Positions 36,561 to 47,754 of a stretch of 64,000 bases of DNA are shown here, piece by piece. The first letter of the stretch is position 1; each line of letters opens with the position of its first letter. A program made the translations under genes and the position numbers. Origin of the DNA: Selaginella moellendorffii (Eukaryota > Streptophyta > Lycopodiopsida > Selaginellales > Selaginellaceae); assembly GCF_000143415.4 (NCBI RefSeq), contig NW_003314273.1, positions 636,222 to 700,221 of the forward strand, read 5' to 3'. Under the pieces are notes generated by a model, which searched no databases, was not told the DNA's origin, and saw only the letters and a list, made by a program, of their open reading frames with translations.

Positions 36561-36707
36561 AAATCTCGCAGTGGATCGGGATTGGCGGCGACTAACACAT
36601 TCAAGCACCCAAGATCACCACTGCCAACAAAGCTTCTTGAAATCCAACGGTAAAGAAAAAAAGTATCCAAATGCGATCAATGTCTCGTTGTGCTTGAGAA
36701 ACAATAG

Positions 36708-36710
<3 letters not shown>

Positions 36711-36740
<30 letters not shown>
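36711..36740. repeat. (GA)n microsatellite
   Basis: A run of GA units. The matching place in duplicate A (29517-29531) has only a few units. Confidence 0.8.
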
Positions 36741-36743
<3 letters not shown>

Positions 36744-37285
36744 AAAAGAAAAAGTAAGAACGAAATGAGGGAAGAGGGCATCGAGCTTGTATTCATGCAT
36801 TCAAGAGAACGTGTGGTTTTGGAAAATTTCTTAATTCAAATTCCTCACAGCCTTCGGAGACTTATCCCAGTAACAATCTCTTTATCATATCGACTTTTCT
36901 CGTAGAAAAGGTTTTTAACCATTTGGAAAGTTAGTTGGGGCATTGCACTAGCCATTACAGTCGCTCCATTAAGTCAAGCTTTGGTGATACAGCGATCAGG
37001 TCACTCACTACAGCGCTCCCTCTACCTAGTGGATTTTGCAATAGAAACCACTTGATCAACCACATGATCAAGCTACAAGCTCAATCTCCAAGCAATTCTC
37101 TGCAATGAAATCAGTAGGTAGAGGGTAAATCATCCAGAAAATCCAGCAGCAGCACGAGACTTGGACGCGACCATTCTCTTGCTTCGAAACAAAGTCAGCC
37201 TTTAAATATAAGTGTTCCCATCAAAAAGCCAAACAAGTCAAGGATGGATCACTTCAGTTACAGTGGACAATGTAAACAAAGGACC

Positions 37286-38091
37286 TTAAATCTTGGTGGT
37301 GATGTCTCGGCCGGGAACGCACACGGCGGGCGGGGCCAACTCGAGCCGGGGCGTATATGGCAGCATATTGGCCTTGAGCTTCCGGATCATGTCCAGCCCT
37401 ACGTTGAGTGCAGTTGCAGCGAACCTGTCCAGGATCATCAAGAGAGCACCACCACTTGTCTACACACACACACACATTAGAAAAACGTTAAGAGAGAAGC
37501 TTTGTTTACCAGAGTTCCTGGGTTTTGGCTGTTGAGAACCCAGATGTAAAACGCAGGCTTGGTCCCGACGTTGATCTCAAAGTGCATCGTTCCCCGTGGG
37601 AATATCGTGATATCGCCCGGGTTCAAGAGGTTGATGCGTGGTACTCCTGGTAAATCACCCCATACGTTCTTTATAAGATCGAGAGAGAGAATCTTATTTC
37701 CTACCAGCTGTATCCACGAATCCAACTTGAAGTGGCCCGCCAGAGATCATGGTGAGGAGCTCGGAAGCTCGATGTGGGAGATTGACTCCACAGGGAACCA
37801 TGTTAAAGTGTACATAAGTTACTGCAAAGAAAACCAAGGAAAACCTCGATTGGGATCTCCAAAGGCAAAGAGTTAAGAAAAGTACGTGATTCCTGGGAAC
37901 AGTGTCGTGTTGATCGCTGCGCGAACGACACCGTTGCTCAAATTCTTGAACACATCTCGCAGCACGAAATTGCTAAGAGCTCCCGACCCCTCGAAATCTC
38001 GCAGCGGGTCGGGGTCGGCAGCGCTCACAAACACATTCGCGGGGGCAGCGCCCAGGATCATTACCACCAGCATCAACTTCTTGGACTCCAT
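37286..38091 (-). pseudogene. Germin-like protein, damaged copy 2
   Basis: Close relative of the intact GLP at 30028-30862; exon equivalents are 38091-37886, 37821-37705, 37646-37510 and 37459-37286. Two lesions affect exon 2. Its first 11 bases after the splice acceptor are missing, which shifts the frame into an early stop. A 9-base deletion removes Thr-His-Pro from germin box 1, so PHTHPRASE becomes PHRASE and one metal-binding His is lost. Exons 1, 3 and 4 remain open, and the TATA box at 38193-38200 is kept. It may still be transcribed, but the cupin should not be made as a normal metal-binding enzyme unless another acceptor is used. Confidence 0.75.
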
Positions 38092-38200
38092 CGCTCGAGA
38101 TCTAGATTATCTCGTCTCCTTGTTCTTCAGAAACTTTGATTCAGGAAGAGAACGAGACGGGGCGAACGATGATAAATCCCAAGAGTGTGGGGTTTATATA

Positions 38201-40866
38201 CTGTGGCAAGTCTCAAAGTCAGAGATTAAAAACTCTCCAAGAGTCTCAATTGCCAAGCTGGTTACGTTTCTAAATCTTTTCTTTACAAAAAATTAAGGTA
38301 AAACTATTTTGACCTGACCAGGTCTCACTCACGTTCCAAATCGTAGATTTTACGAATGCATACATACCCACAAGTTCTTACAAACCAATCCTTTGATTGT
38401 TTTAGATGGAAACTTCGACAAGAAAAAACATGACGTAGAGTTTTTGGTACATACAAGGAGACCTCACACTTGTGAGATACGGGGAATATTTTCTCCTTTT
38501 TCTTGTTCGCTCAATGTGCTGTGTCTGTCATAATCTATAACTAGTGGAAGAATTATCGCAAAAGCAAAACAGAGAAGAAGAAAGCTACGCAAGAATCAGG
38601 CACGTTACTGTTTAAATGAGTGAAACTTAGTCAATCTCAGCTTAGCATCCCCGCTTCTCCAGCGATGCGTCTTTCTTGGAAAATCCAATGACACATCACC
38701 CGGAGAAACTCCACGACGTAGGGCTTTGGACAGCGCATGCGCCACACACAAACAATGATTCTTAAAGTGGCGTTCCCTTTCGAATATTCTTGTAACGAGT
38801 TTTGCAATGGTTTTAGCTCGTACCAGCGAATTGCTTGGAGATTTGTGCTGCCGGGTGGATAGAGGAGCTTGATCAGGTCACGCAACAGACTGGTTTCTAT
38901 CGAGAAAATCCAGAAGCAGCTTTCGACTTGGTACTCTGAAAGTCGATACAAGCATTCTGTTTCCTTTTCTTTCTTTAAATCCAGGTGATCACTTTGCAAA
39001 GTGTGTCGAGTTCGTGCATCGTTTAGCTTAGTTGGAGGGAATCGATTCCATTTTCTTCTCCCAGCTAGTTTTGGAGCTTACAAGAGGAAACGAGCGAGAA
39101 AACTGTTGCATAGGGTTCACTGGAAAAGGATCTCCGTGAACACCGTTGGAGAATTTGATTTTCTCTTTCCAGCCATCTACGGTCGTAGAACACTGCTCCG
39201 TGAAGGTTTTGCTCTAAAGTGGAAGCAACTCAGGTAATATAACTCTCGAAAATATTGTTGGTGGTGGGTGGTGATTGTGGGTCACCATTAATGATTGCGA
39301 AGAATGGCGGACCATGGGGGAGTTATGTAGGTTTAGTCCCATGCTCCTCAGTCAGACACAAGTGATTATGTACAATTACAGATTGCAAGCTGGCCTAAAT
39401 TTTCCACCTGCAGTCGTTATGAATGATTTCATGTATCTAATCGGTGTCATACGATCCATGTGTTGGTGTAACCAACAAGGTTGATGGCTCCACCCATTCA
39501 GACTATTACATATTCATCAAGGGAAAATCTATGGTTGGGAAATTTTTAATGCGAATGGAAGTCACGAATGAAGGAGTGCAAAGAATGCCAATAGCAAGAG
39601 CCAAAGCCTCGTATAGAATGGATGAAGAACAGCCATGGCTCAGATACTATTCACGCTTGTAGTACTTCTCTAAGACTGGGGGCCCATGCTCCCCCAAGAA
39701 CACATGAGGCGAGTGAGGTCCCCCGATTTGAAGATCACCTGAATACTTTTTCTTTTCGTCTCTATGAATAGTACCTGAGCCATGGCTTGATCAATTACAC
39801 AACAATGTGACAATTTTACAACGTGCTGACAGGTACAATTGGATGCTATTTTTGTGGTGAGGCATCTTGTTTTAAATCTTAAAGCCCAACTAAGAATCCA
39901 AGTACAAACTTTGTTTTCATAACAAATTTGATTCTCAAATTTCAAGATTATGTTTGACTAAATCAGATTGTAGCAGATGGAGGAAGCCAGATTTAGCTAT
40001 ATATGGCTAAAGATTTAGGTAATTCAATTAACAAATATGAAGGTGTACTTCAAGGCTAGCCTATGTGCACTTCCATTCATCATGGTTGTCATTGCATTTG
40101 CTGCCAAAAGTGTAGGAGTAGTTACCACTGTTACTACCTTTACCAGGTTTGTTGGACTCTAGTACCAAACTCTAGTATTAGTAATTGGAGGTTACAAGAA
40201 CCAAATTATATAGGTGAAACCATTGTAACAAATCAAGACTGAGAATTATATGCTATGGGTAGCATTTCTAGTACCAGCTTTACTATAAATTGTCCAAGAA
40301 CTGTGTGATATTTGATATTACATAAAGTTGTTAGCCACACTAAACCAACATACATTTGCATATTACCATGAGGAAATTGTAAATTATATAAATTTTACAA
40401 AAATAATTCTAAATTGATATTTCATATTTCTTTATTAAAACTTTATCACACCACTCATATTCCACCACCACCACCTTCTCTAGAGGTCATTACTAATGAA
40501 TAGGAGTTTGATAATTAACTTAAAGTATTAATGTCATAAACTTTAGGTATTTTCTAAGTGATTTTATTTGGATGTCTACTTTTTTATCTTACTCATGCTT
40601 CTAAGTTTGCCATCTCTCTATATTTACTAAATAGTATAATCATTACTAGTGTTTAAAATACTAAACTTTTGCTCATGGGATTTGAACTCAAGACATGTTA
40701 TGTATATGTCATTAGAAAGGTTTTGTAAAAATGTAAAAATTATTTTCAAATTACTAGATATAGAGAATTATTTTGTTGCATGGACTTTAACAAGTTATTC
40801 ATTTTTCATAAGAATTGAATGTAGCATACAACAAATCTCAATATGTCATAAATTAAGTACCAATAA
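38201..40866. other. Non-coding sequence of duplicated segment B
   Basis: Diverged copy of 31000-33700 followed by AT-rich DNA. Nothing codes convincingly. Confidence 0.45.
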
Positions 40867-40896
40867 TGTGTGTGTGTGTGTGTATATATATATATA
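40867..40896. repeat. (TG)n(TA)n microsatellite
   Basis: TG units run directly into TA units at the right end of the duplicated segment. Confidence 0.85.
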
Positions 40897-41942
40897 AGGA
40901 GTTTCAACCAGTTAAGAAAAAGTTAATAAGTTATTCAAGTCTACAGTTTTTTATCAAATATTAAATCAAGGAAAATTATTATAAAGTTAAAATAAAATAA
41001 TTAAATTTTATTAGATGTATTATCAACTATATTTTAAAATATATTAATTTTTTAAGTAAAAAACTAGTTTTCAATCTTAAAGATATTGTCAATCATTATT
41101 ATACCAAATTTAATCATATTATGTTAGCTAAATACCAAACCTATTTACTTTGTAATATAAATAATTTCTGTAAATATTTTAAAAAGAAACATGTCCATGA
41201 AAGTAAAAATTATACAGACATACAATCAAAGAAAAAAGCTAGCTCCATACCATGATAAGTAAAATTTTTAGGTTTATAAATTTAATAAATTATTAATTAA
41301 ATTAAATTTATTAAATATTCATATAAAAAGAAGAAATAGTGATAATTTTCAATAATGGTGTTTCTTAAGTTGCACAAAATAGGATATGTATAAAATAAAA
41401 TAATAAAAAAAATTTAAAGGATCCATTTATTCAAAATGCTCTACCAAAAGGTCCATAAAATGTAACTAATCATGATGATAATGTTATTGAATTAATTTAG
41501 AAAATAAAGTATGAATGATATGTATAAGTGTTAAATGTGTATTATTTTCTTTCATTTTACTTTTGACATATTTAATTCTCAAACTTATTAGTTTTTTATT
41601 ACTTTAAGATTACATATTCTATACATATTCTATTCTCAAACTTATTAGTTTCTTAAAATATTTGATCTAGAAGTAATATCATAATTTGGAGTATAAATTA
41701 GTATATTATTTATAGCAAGGCTTAATAAATTTTTCATATTTTAAAAACATCATAGGGAGCATACCTTATTTGAGTGGAATTGTTGTAGCAAAGGAAAACA
41801 CCTACTATATATTTGCTATCATAAAATTTGTTATGCATGTTTTTGTAGAAGGTATGATAGGTCTATATTATAACCTTGAAAATAAAAAAGTTTAAAAACC
41901 ATATAAAAATTTGAAATAACTACTCATTTTTTTAGGCTTGCC
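40897..41942. other. AT-rich intergenic DNA
   Basis: Strongly AT-rich, with no open frame or repeat structure noted. Confidence 0.5.
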
Positions 41943-42136
41943 TGTAAGCTCTTGAGTTTGGACTTCCCAGAAGGTCACCCAGCCCAGTACTATTCAAACC
42001 CAAGGACGCTTAACCCCAAATATCCCAAGACCCTTAACCGATTAGAAAAGGGGGTGCACTCTTGTTCATGGGCCCTTTCCCTCTATATTTGAACCCCATG
42101 GATCATCTCTCAAGTCGTTCCCTTTGGTTGCTTACA
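41943..42136 (-). repeat. TRIM 3' LTR
   Basis: 194 bases, minus orientation, with the purine-rich stretch at 42137-42150 adjoining. Confidence 0.9.
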
Positions 42137-42329
42137 ATCCACCATACTTCCCTGTAAGTTCACACCCTCGTGAACGGAAGCTAAGAGCCGCAGCTCTCCT
42201 GAGAGCCTTGCTCTCTTGACACCCTACCCCTCGGGTCGAGCCCAGCGGGAACAAACTGGACCAGCCAGATGTCAATCAACATGTGGTGTGATTCCCCTAA
42301 GCCAACCAACAAAGTTGGACCCGAGACCC

Positions 42330-42340
42330 CTCTGATACCA
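42330..42340 (-). promoter_or_regulatory. TRIM primer binding site
   Basis: TGGTATCAGAG on the minus strand, 2 bases from the LTR, matching 11 bases of the usual plant initiator tRNA-Met site. Confidence 0.85.
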
Positions 42341-42342
42341 AA

Positions 42343-42536
42343 TGTAAGCTCCTGAGTTTGGACTTCCCGGGAGGTCACCCAACCCAGTACTATTCAAACC
42401 CAAGGACGCTTAACCCCAAATATCCCAAGACCCTTAACCGATTGAAAAAGGAGGTGCACTCTTGTTCATGGGCCCTTTCCCTTTATATTTGAACCCCATG
42501 GATCGTCTCTCAAGTCGTTCCCTTTGGTTGTTTACA
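42343..42536 (-). repeat. TRIM 5' LTR
   Basis: 194 bases, about 95 percent identical to the other LTR. Confidence 0.9.
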
Positions 42537-42889
42537 TTGCCTTAGGACACTCTTAGTATCAATGCATTCTAATTTTATGGTAGAGGTGGCACATCTGAGT
42601 GTGTAGGAGATGGCTGTAACAATGTAGAAGTGTGATCTCTAAACAATAGTATCTTTATTAATGTCCTGATGAATATGTCAATTGTGATATCTTCATTAGT
42701 GCCGAATTTAATTTCTTATGCTCTTTTGCTTTCAACAGCTTTTTAAGGTAGTATTATTTTTTTATTTTACAAAAAAAGAATTTTAGTTAGTCAAAGAATA
42801 AAAGATTTAAAAAGTTTTTTTTTTTTTTAAAAAAAAAGATTGACCATGGGCTCTTATATGGCTAAGGTTATTTGAATAACCTTTGTTCC

Positions 42890-43830
42890 ATGGACCATGG
42901 AAGAGCTTAAGGTGGCCAAGCCAACCTTAACCTCAGGCGCTTTAATGGTCTTTTTGCAAGCCCAAATAAAAGCACCTTTTTCATTGGTAGATGGAATTTT
43001 TTACTATAATAGTTGTGTATATTTGCCACAAATGGATGTGTTATTATTTAAGTTTTATTCCATTATCATAATTGTCTAAAGGCTAGTCATTTTGGGGGAA
43101 AGAAGACATATGAGTTGATTAAGTGCAATTTTTATTGGAGGAATATGAAAATTAATATCCTTGAGTATTCTAAATCATGCAAGCTCTATTAGCAAATAAA
43201 GGTGTTATGGGAGAAGCTAGGAGGACTTTTGCAACTTTTATCTATTCCTTAGAGATGTTAGTGTAAATATGGGTTATAGTGGATTGTTTGACGAAGTATG
43301 TGTGGTTGTTGGCTCTTCAAAAGATAGTCATTATCATTAATGATTGAGATTTAAAGTTCACTAATGGATTTTGGAAGAGCTTTACAAAGGCTATGCTAGT
43401 GATTTTGAAACTCTTAAGTGGAGATCATCTTTAGACAGATGGGCAAACCAAGCATATGAATCATATAGTGGAGGATATACTATGTTGTAGCATTAATCAA
43501 AGGTAAAGATAATGGAATTTATATTTTCCATTAGTGTAATTTACCTACAATAATAGCCAATAAAGTGGAACTAAGCTGAGTCCTTACTTTGCCATTTTGG
43601 AAGGCATCCCCGACAGTGGTGGAGTTGGGATTGCATTTGAGTAAGGATGTTCAAAATAAGCTTGATTCCGAGGCAACTAATCTGGCTATAGAACTTGATA
43701 AGATTTTGGTGGTGTGCAAACGAATTTGCAAGCAATTAAAAATAGAGTGGAGAAGTTTGCTAATGAGCACCATCAATTTTGGGAATATAAGATGGGTAAG
43801 CTTGTCTTTATATGAGTGATCTTTCTCTTA
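42890..43830 (+). pseudogene. Decayed Ty3/gypsy integrase
   Basis: Across several frames with many stops, the plus strand reads the order of a Ty3/gypsy integrase. There is a GIFYYNS-VYLPQ lead-in, HFGGKKTYELIKCNFYW of the zinc-binding region, a later stretch like DGQTKHMNHIVEDIL, and then an NNSQQSGTKLSPYF-like end. An old fragment without LTRs. Confidence 0.7.
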
Positions 43831-44500
43831 AGTGATAGAACACTTTCGTGTTTTTATAGAATGGGAAGAGTGATAAATTTTCTCATTAATATGCTAGTTC
43901 ATATGAAGTACTAGAGCACATTAGTAAGGCAACTTATCAGGTGTGGCTGCCAGTTGGGGTGAAAATTTATCTAATATTTTATGTCAACTAGTTGAAAGGT
44001 ATACTATCTCGAAGTGAAAGGCCCAATACCTCCTTGATGTATATGGTTATGAAAGATGGACTAGAAGATTGAGCAAGGTTCCTTAAAAAAAGTGATCACC
44101 GGTACAACTCATCCTTAGAACAAAGACTTTGTTGGGGGGTAAGAATTGTTATGTGCCAACTTTGACCATATGGTCAACATTGGTCAAAAGGAACTCAAAA
44201 ACATATTAAGGTAAGGAATTTAAGAGCTCACAATGGAGCAATGGCATAGAGGAGCTTTTGAGGTAGTTCAAGGGTGGTTGAATGGTGAAGAACCTTAAAA
44301 GGTGGTGTAGAGTAGTTTAAGGAGATTAAATTTTTATCTTTTTGTGCTGGATCATAACATATACTTTCACCCCACATCTGGCCTTAGATATATTTTGCTT
44401 CGGATATATTAAGCCTTGAATATATCAACACTTTGGACATTTAGTTTTTTAATGAGACAAGATGGTTTTAGTATTATTCCACTTTGAGTGTCCATCACTT
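43831..44500. other. AT-rich sequence up to the repeat array
   Basis: May contain further decayed retroelement DNA. No frame or repeat is clear. Confidence 0.35.
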
Positions 44501-45487
44501 TGTAAGCGACTAAATTTTCCATTCTACTTTAATCACTTAACCACACCTCCGACCATTTGGAGGAGTCTCATTCACAACCTTCATAAGTCCAACTCAAGAC
44601 TTGGGGCTTGCTAGCCCCGAGAATGGCATCCATGCCACTCAACCTTAGCACTTGGTCCAAGTGCTCCACGTGTCCGATCCTATGATCGACACCCCAAGGT
44701 ACCACCGACATACCAGCCCGTTACGCTAGGCCATGCCCATTCACCTTGGTCACACCAGTGGTTTAACGCCACCTGCATCATGATCCCGTCTCTCAAAGAC
44801 TGGGCCATCCATCCATGAGCGATCATCCCAGATCTATTCCTTAGCATCCTCAGGATGCCTGCAGACATGGGGAATGGCCTTCCCCGACAACTCTTTTCCA
44901 GTCCCCACCAAGTCCCTTTTAGTCTATGGCCGTGTTCGCCAACACTGCCACTGGATCAAGGCCCGCAGGCCTGACCGCTAAGTCCCACTATCCTTTGGGA
45001 CTTCCTCACCATGTGACTATATCCTTGGTCACTACATTAGAGGCCCACTCCTCTTCCTTTTCACCGTTTGGGACTTTGGGACAACATTTCGGAACACCGT
45101 GGCCTTACGCAAGCCTCATGGGTACTCTCCCCGCCTTTCACCTTTAGGTGCTCTAGCCATGGGCTTAGAGCGAGGTTCCCTTAAGCCATGACAGGTATCC
45201 AAGTAGGTAGTGCCACCCACACTTGGACTAGGAGCATCGGCCAGTCGATCTCCTGGGGGAACTAGAGCCGGCTCTTGAACACTTCACCAAGCTACCCCGC
45301 TTGTCGGCTTGTGTTCACTCTAGTCTTAGACTTCCCAGTGGGCAGCTCATCACCCAACACTGGGTCCGGCCTTCCTGGGCCAAACTGGCCTTTCCTGGCC
45401 AAACTGGCTCCACTGCAGTCCTCCCCCTCACTATACTTTTGGAGCTCACCAAACCCCCCAGGGTCTGGGAGACGAACGCTTTGGGCT

Positions 45488-46015
45488 TTCACCCTCTCAG
45501 ACTCGAACTCGGACTCGGACTCGGACTCGGACTCGGACTCGGACTCGGCCTCGGCCTTGGCCTTAGTCTTGGTCTCGGTCCCGATCTCGATCTCGGTCTC
45601 GGTCTCGGTCTCGGTCTCAGTCCCGGTTCCATCTCGGACTCCATCTCGGGTCCATCTCGGACTCCATCTCGGACTCCATCTCAGACTCCATCTCGGGTCC
45701 ATCTCGGACTCCATCTCGGGTCCATCTCGGACTCCATCTCGGGTCCATCTCGGACTCCATCTCGGACTCCATCTCGGGTCCATCTCGGACTCCATCTCGG
45801 ACTCCATCTCGGGTCCATCTCAGACTCCATCTTGGGTCCAACTTGGACTCCATCTCGGGTCCATCTCGGACTCCATCTCGGACTCCATCTCCTGTCCATC
45901 TCGGGTCCACCTCGGACTCCATCTCGGACTCCATCTCGGGTCCTTCTCAGACTCCACTTCGGACTCCACTTTGGACTCCACTTCGAACTCCAACTCGGGT
46001 CCATCTCGGACACTT
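45488..46015. repeat. CTCGGA / TCGGACTCCATC satellite block, unit 1
   Basis: A hexamer run (CTCGGA, then CTCGGT) passes into 11-12-base words (TCGGACTCCATC, TCGGGTCCATC) in irregular order. The same block is at 57736-58370 in unit 3 and begins at about 63755 in unit 4; in unit 2 (from 51300) it is cut by the gypsy insertion. The long frames it opens are artefacts of the period. Confidence 0.85.
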
Positions 46016-47715
46016 CCACGTGTCATGTGTTGGTCCTTTTTGGGTCCCTTTTTGGAGTCTCGCCTATGGCTCGCTTCGTGCTCATTCCTCGAGCACTTCT
46101 TTGGGAGTTCCACTCCCGCTCTTGACTTTTCAAGTTGGAGCTTTTGGTCCAAACGTGTTACGCTCGTTTGGCTCTCGCTTCGGCCACTACCACGTGGCGC
46201 CCTTCCGGCTCCACTTTGGGGCCTAGGGATTTTGTGTCTCACAACTCCACCACCCATAGACGAAGTTCGATGTCCTCATCGAACGGTAAACCATTTTGTA
46301 AAGTAACACTCGCATGTGTTACCATTTCCATCCTTGACACTCAGCCAATATTTGTCTATGGTTTGACATTGAAGGCTCACCATGCCTTATCCATCCTCTA
46401 AGGAGCATAGTCCCTCTAACATAGAGACTCATTCGGCCACCTGGGGTGGTTTGCTCCCTTTTATTGGTTCAGTTCTCACTAAACTTGTTAGAGACACCTT
46501 CTCTAACTTAATTCCACTACTCATTCTCGAGTAGTCTCAGATTCCATCGACATAACCTTTGCACTTTAGAACTTTTAATTTTGACTTCTCAGAGTCAATT
46601 TCCCAGGTGTCTCCGACACCTTCCATTGCACATGGTGCAACTCCACTTCCCCATCCTGGGAAGTTCTTTACTTGAGGGCACCATCATCCTCTCTTCGATA
46701 TCACGCCACCTTTGGCACTAAGTTCCAGTTATTATAATTTGTGCTAGGGCTGCCTACGGCCCTATTATTTGGCTACCTTAATCCCCCTTGGAGCTTCTAC
46801 TTTCACCAAATCGGAGCGGTTGGGAATCCATCCTTGGGAAAATATTGCCTTTCCCACAATCCGTTAGCACCCAACACATTAGTGTTTTCGGCTTAACTTT
46901 GCCATTTGGATTGTTTCCCCTGATTCCTTTGGCTCTTTCCTTAGCCACTAGTCTTTTGCTCCTATCCTTGATTGTTGCACCCAGCAACACAGGATCGCTA
47001 CCTCCATTTTTGAGGTATCCTTTTAGTTCCATAGCGAAGACTCTTCTTTGCCAAGTCCGGAGGATGTTCACCCCTAGTACGTCTCTTTAACATCTTCTGC
47101 TATGGGCTCTATCCACGGCCCAAGTTCGTGACTTTCCCATGGGTCTTTTATAGAGACTACTTTCCTCGGACTCACTATGCCATCGCACGGACATAGTTTA
47201 TTTCCCTTAGGTGCTCTTCCCACTTGGTCATCATGACCAAGCCACACCACCTTAAACAGTTCAATTTCAACATTTTGAACCAAGAACTTCATTCCTCAGC
47301 CAACCAAGGACCTTGTCCTTATTTGGCCATATGATCACCTAGTGATCTCACCTTGGCACCTTAACAGAGTTGCCAAGAGGTACTTGGTCTTCTAGACCTT
47401 CAAATTGTTGACTATAACCCCGGGGGCATCCCCCACACTTGGCGGTGCACCCAAGCCAGCCCTTATGGCCAAGGGTTCATAGCAACTGAGATTAGGTGTC
47501 CCCATCTCACTCACCACGTCCTTGGTGCCACTTGCACCAAAGCGTTCAAGTTAGATATGCCGAGCTTTCACACTAAGCAATCTAACCGTGCATCACGACT
47601 CCGAGGCATCCCTCGCTTGGTGGTGTGCCCAAACCAGTCTCCCCACTGAGAGTCCATGACCACCGAAATATGAGTGTCCTCATATTCCAAACCATCACCA
47701 CGCCCTAGTGATTTG

Positions 47716-47754
47716 GGACTCGAACCCAAGCACTAGAGGGTCGGGACTCGAACC
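47716..47754 (-). promoter_or_regulatory. Paired Pol III B-box-like motifs, unit 1
   Basis: GGTTCGAGTCC on the minus strand at 47726-47716 and again at 47754-47744. It fits the B-box consensus GGTTCGANNCC of tRNA-type promoters. The pair is kept at 60162-60200 in unit 3. No A box or tRNA fold was found, so activity is unproven. Confidence 0.3.

Larger units (their letters stand above)
35638..40870. repeat. Duplicated segment, copy B
   Basis: Collinear partner of 27891-35530, carrying the GLP relic at 35788-36560, the broken GLP at 37286-38091 and the same downstream sequence. Confidence 0.75.
41943..42536 (-). mobile_element. TRIM: complete miniature LTR retroelement, 594 bp
   Basis: Two direct repeats of exactly 194 bases (41943-42136 and 42343-42536) each start TGTAAG and end (C/T)TTACA. 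The element is flanked by the 5-base duplication TTGCC (41938-41942 and 42537-42541). Read on the minus strand, the internal part begins two bases after the 5' LTR with a primer binding site TGGTATCAGAG, complementary to initiator tRNA-Met. It ends in a purine-rich stretch before the 3' LTR. The 206-base interior has no coding capacity. The LTRs differ at about 10 positions, all transitions. Confidence 0.93.

Noticed and set aside
45275-46306. Long open frames (up to 343 codons) in both strands of the CTCGGA block, and likewise at 57458-58658
   Set aside because: They arise because the repeat words are stop-free in several frames at once. The translations are periodic (SD, GL, RT or ES runs) and differ in every frame.
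47716-47754. Possible tRNA genes at the GGTTCGAGTCC motifs
   Set aside because: No acceptor stem, anticodon arm or A box could be built around either motif; only the T-arm-like word is present.
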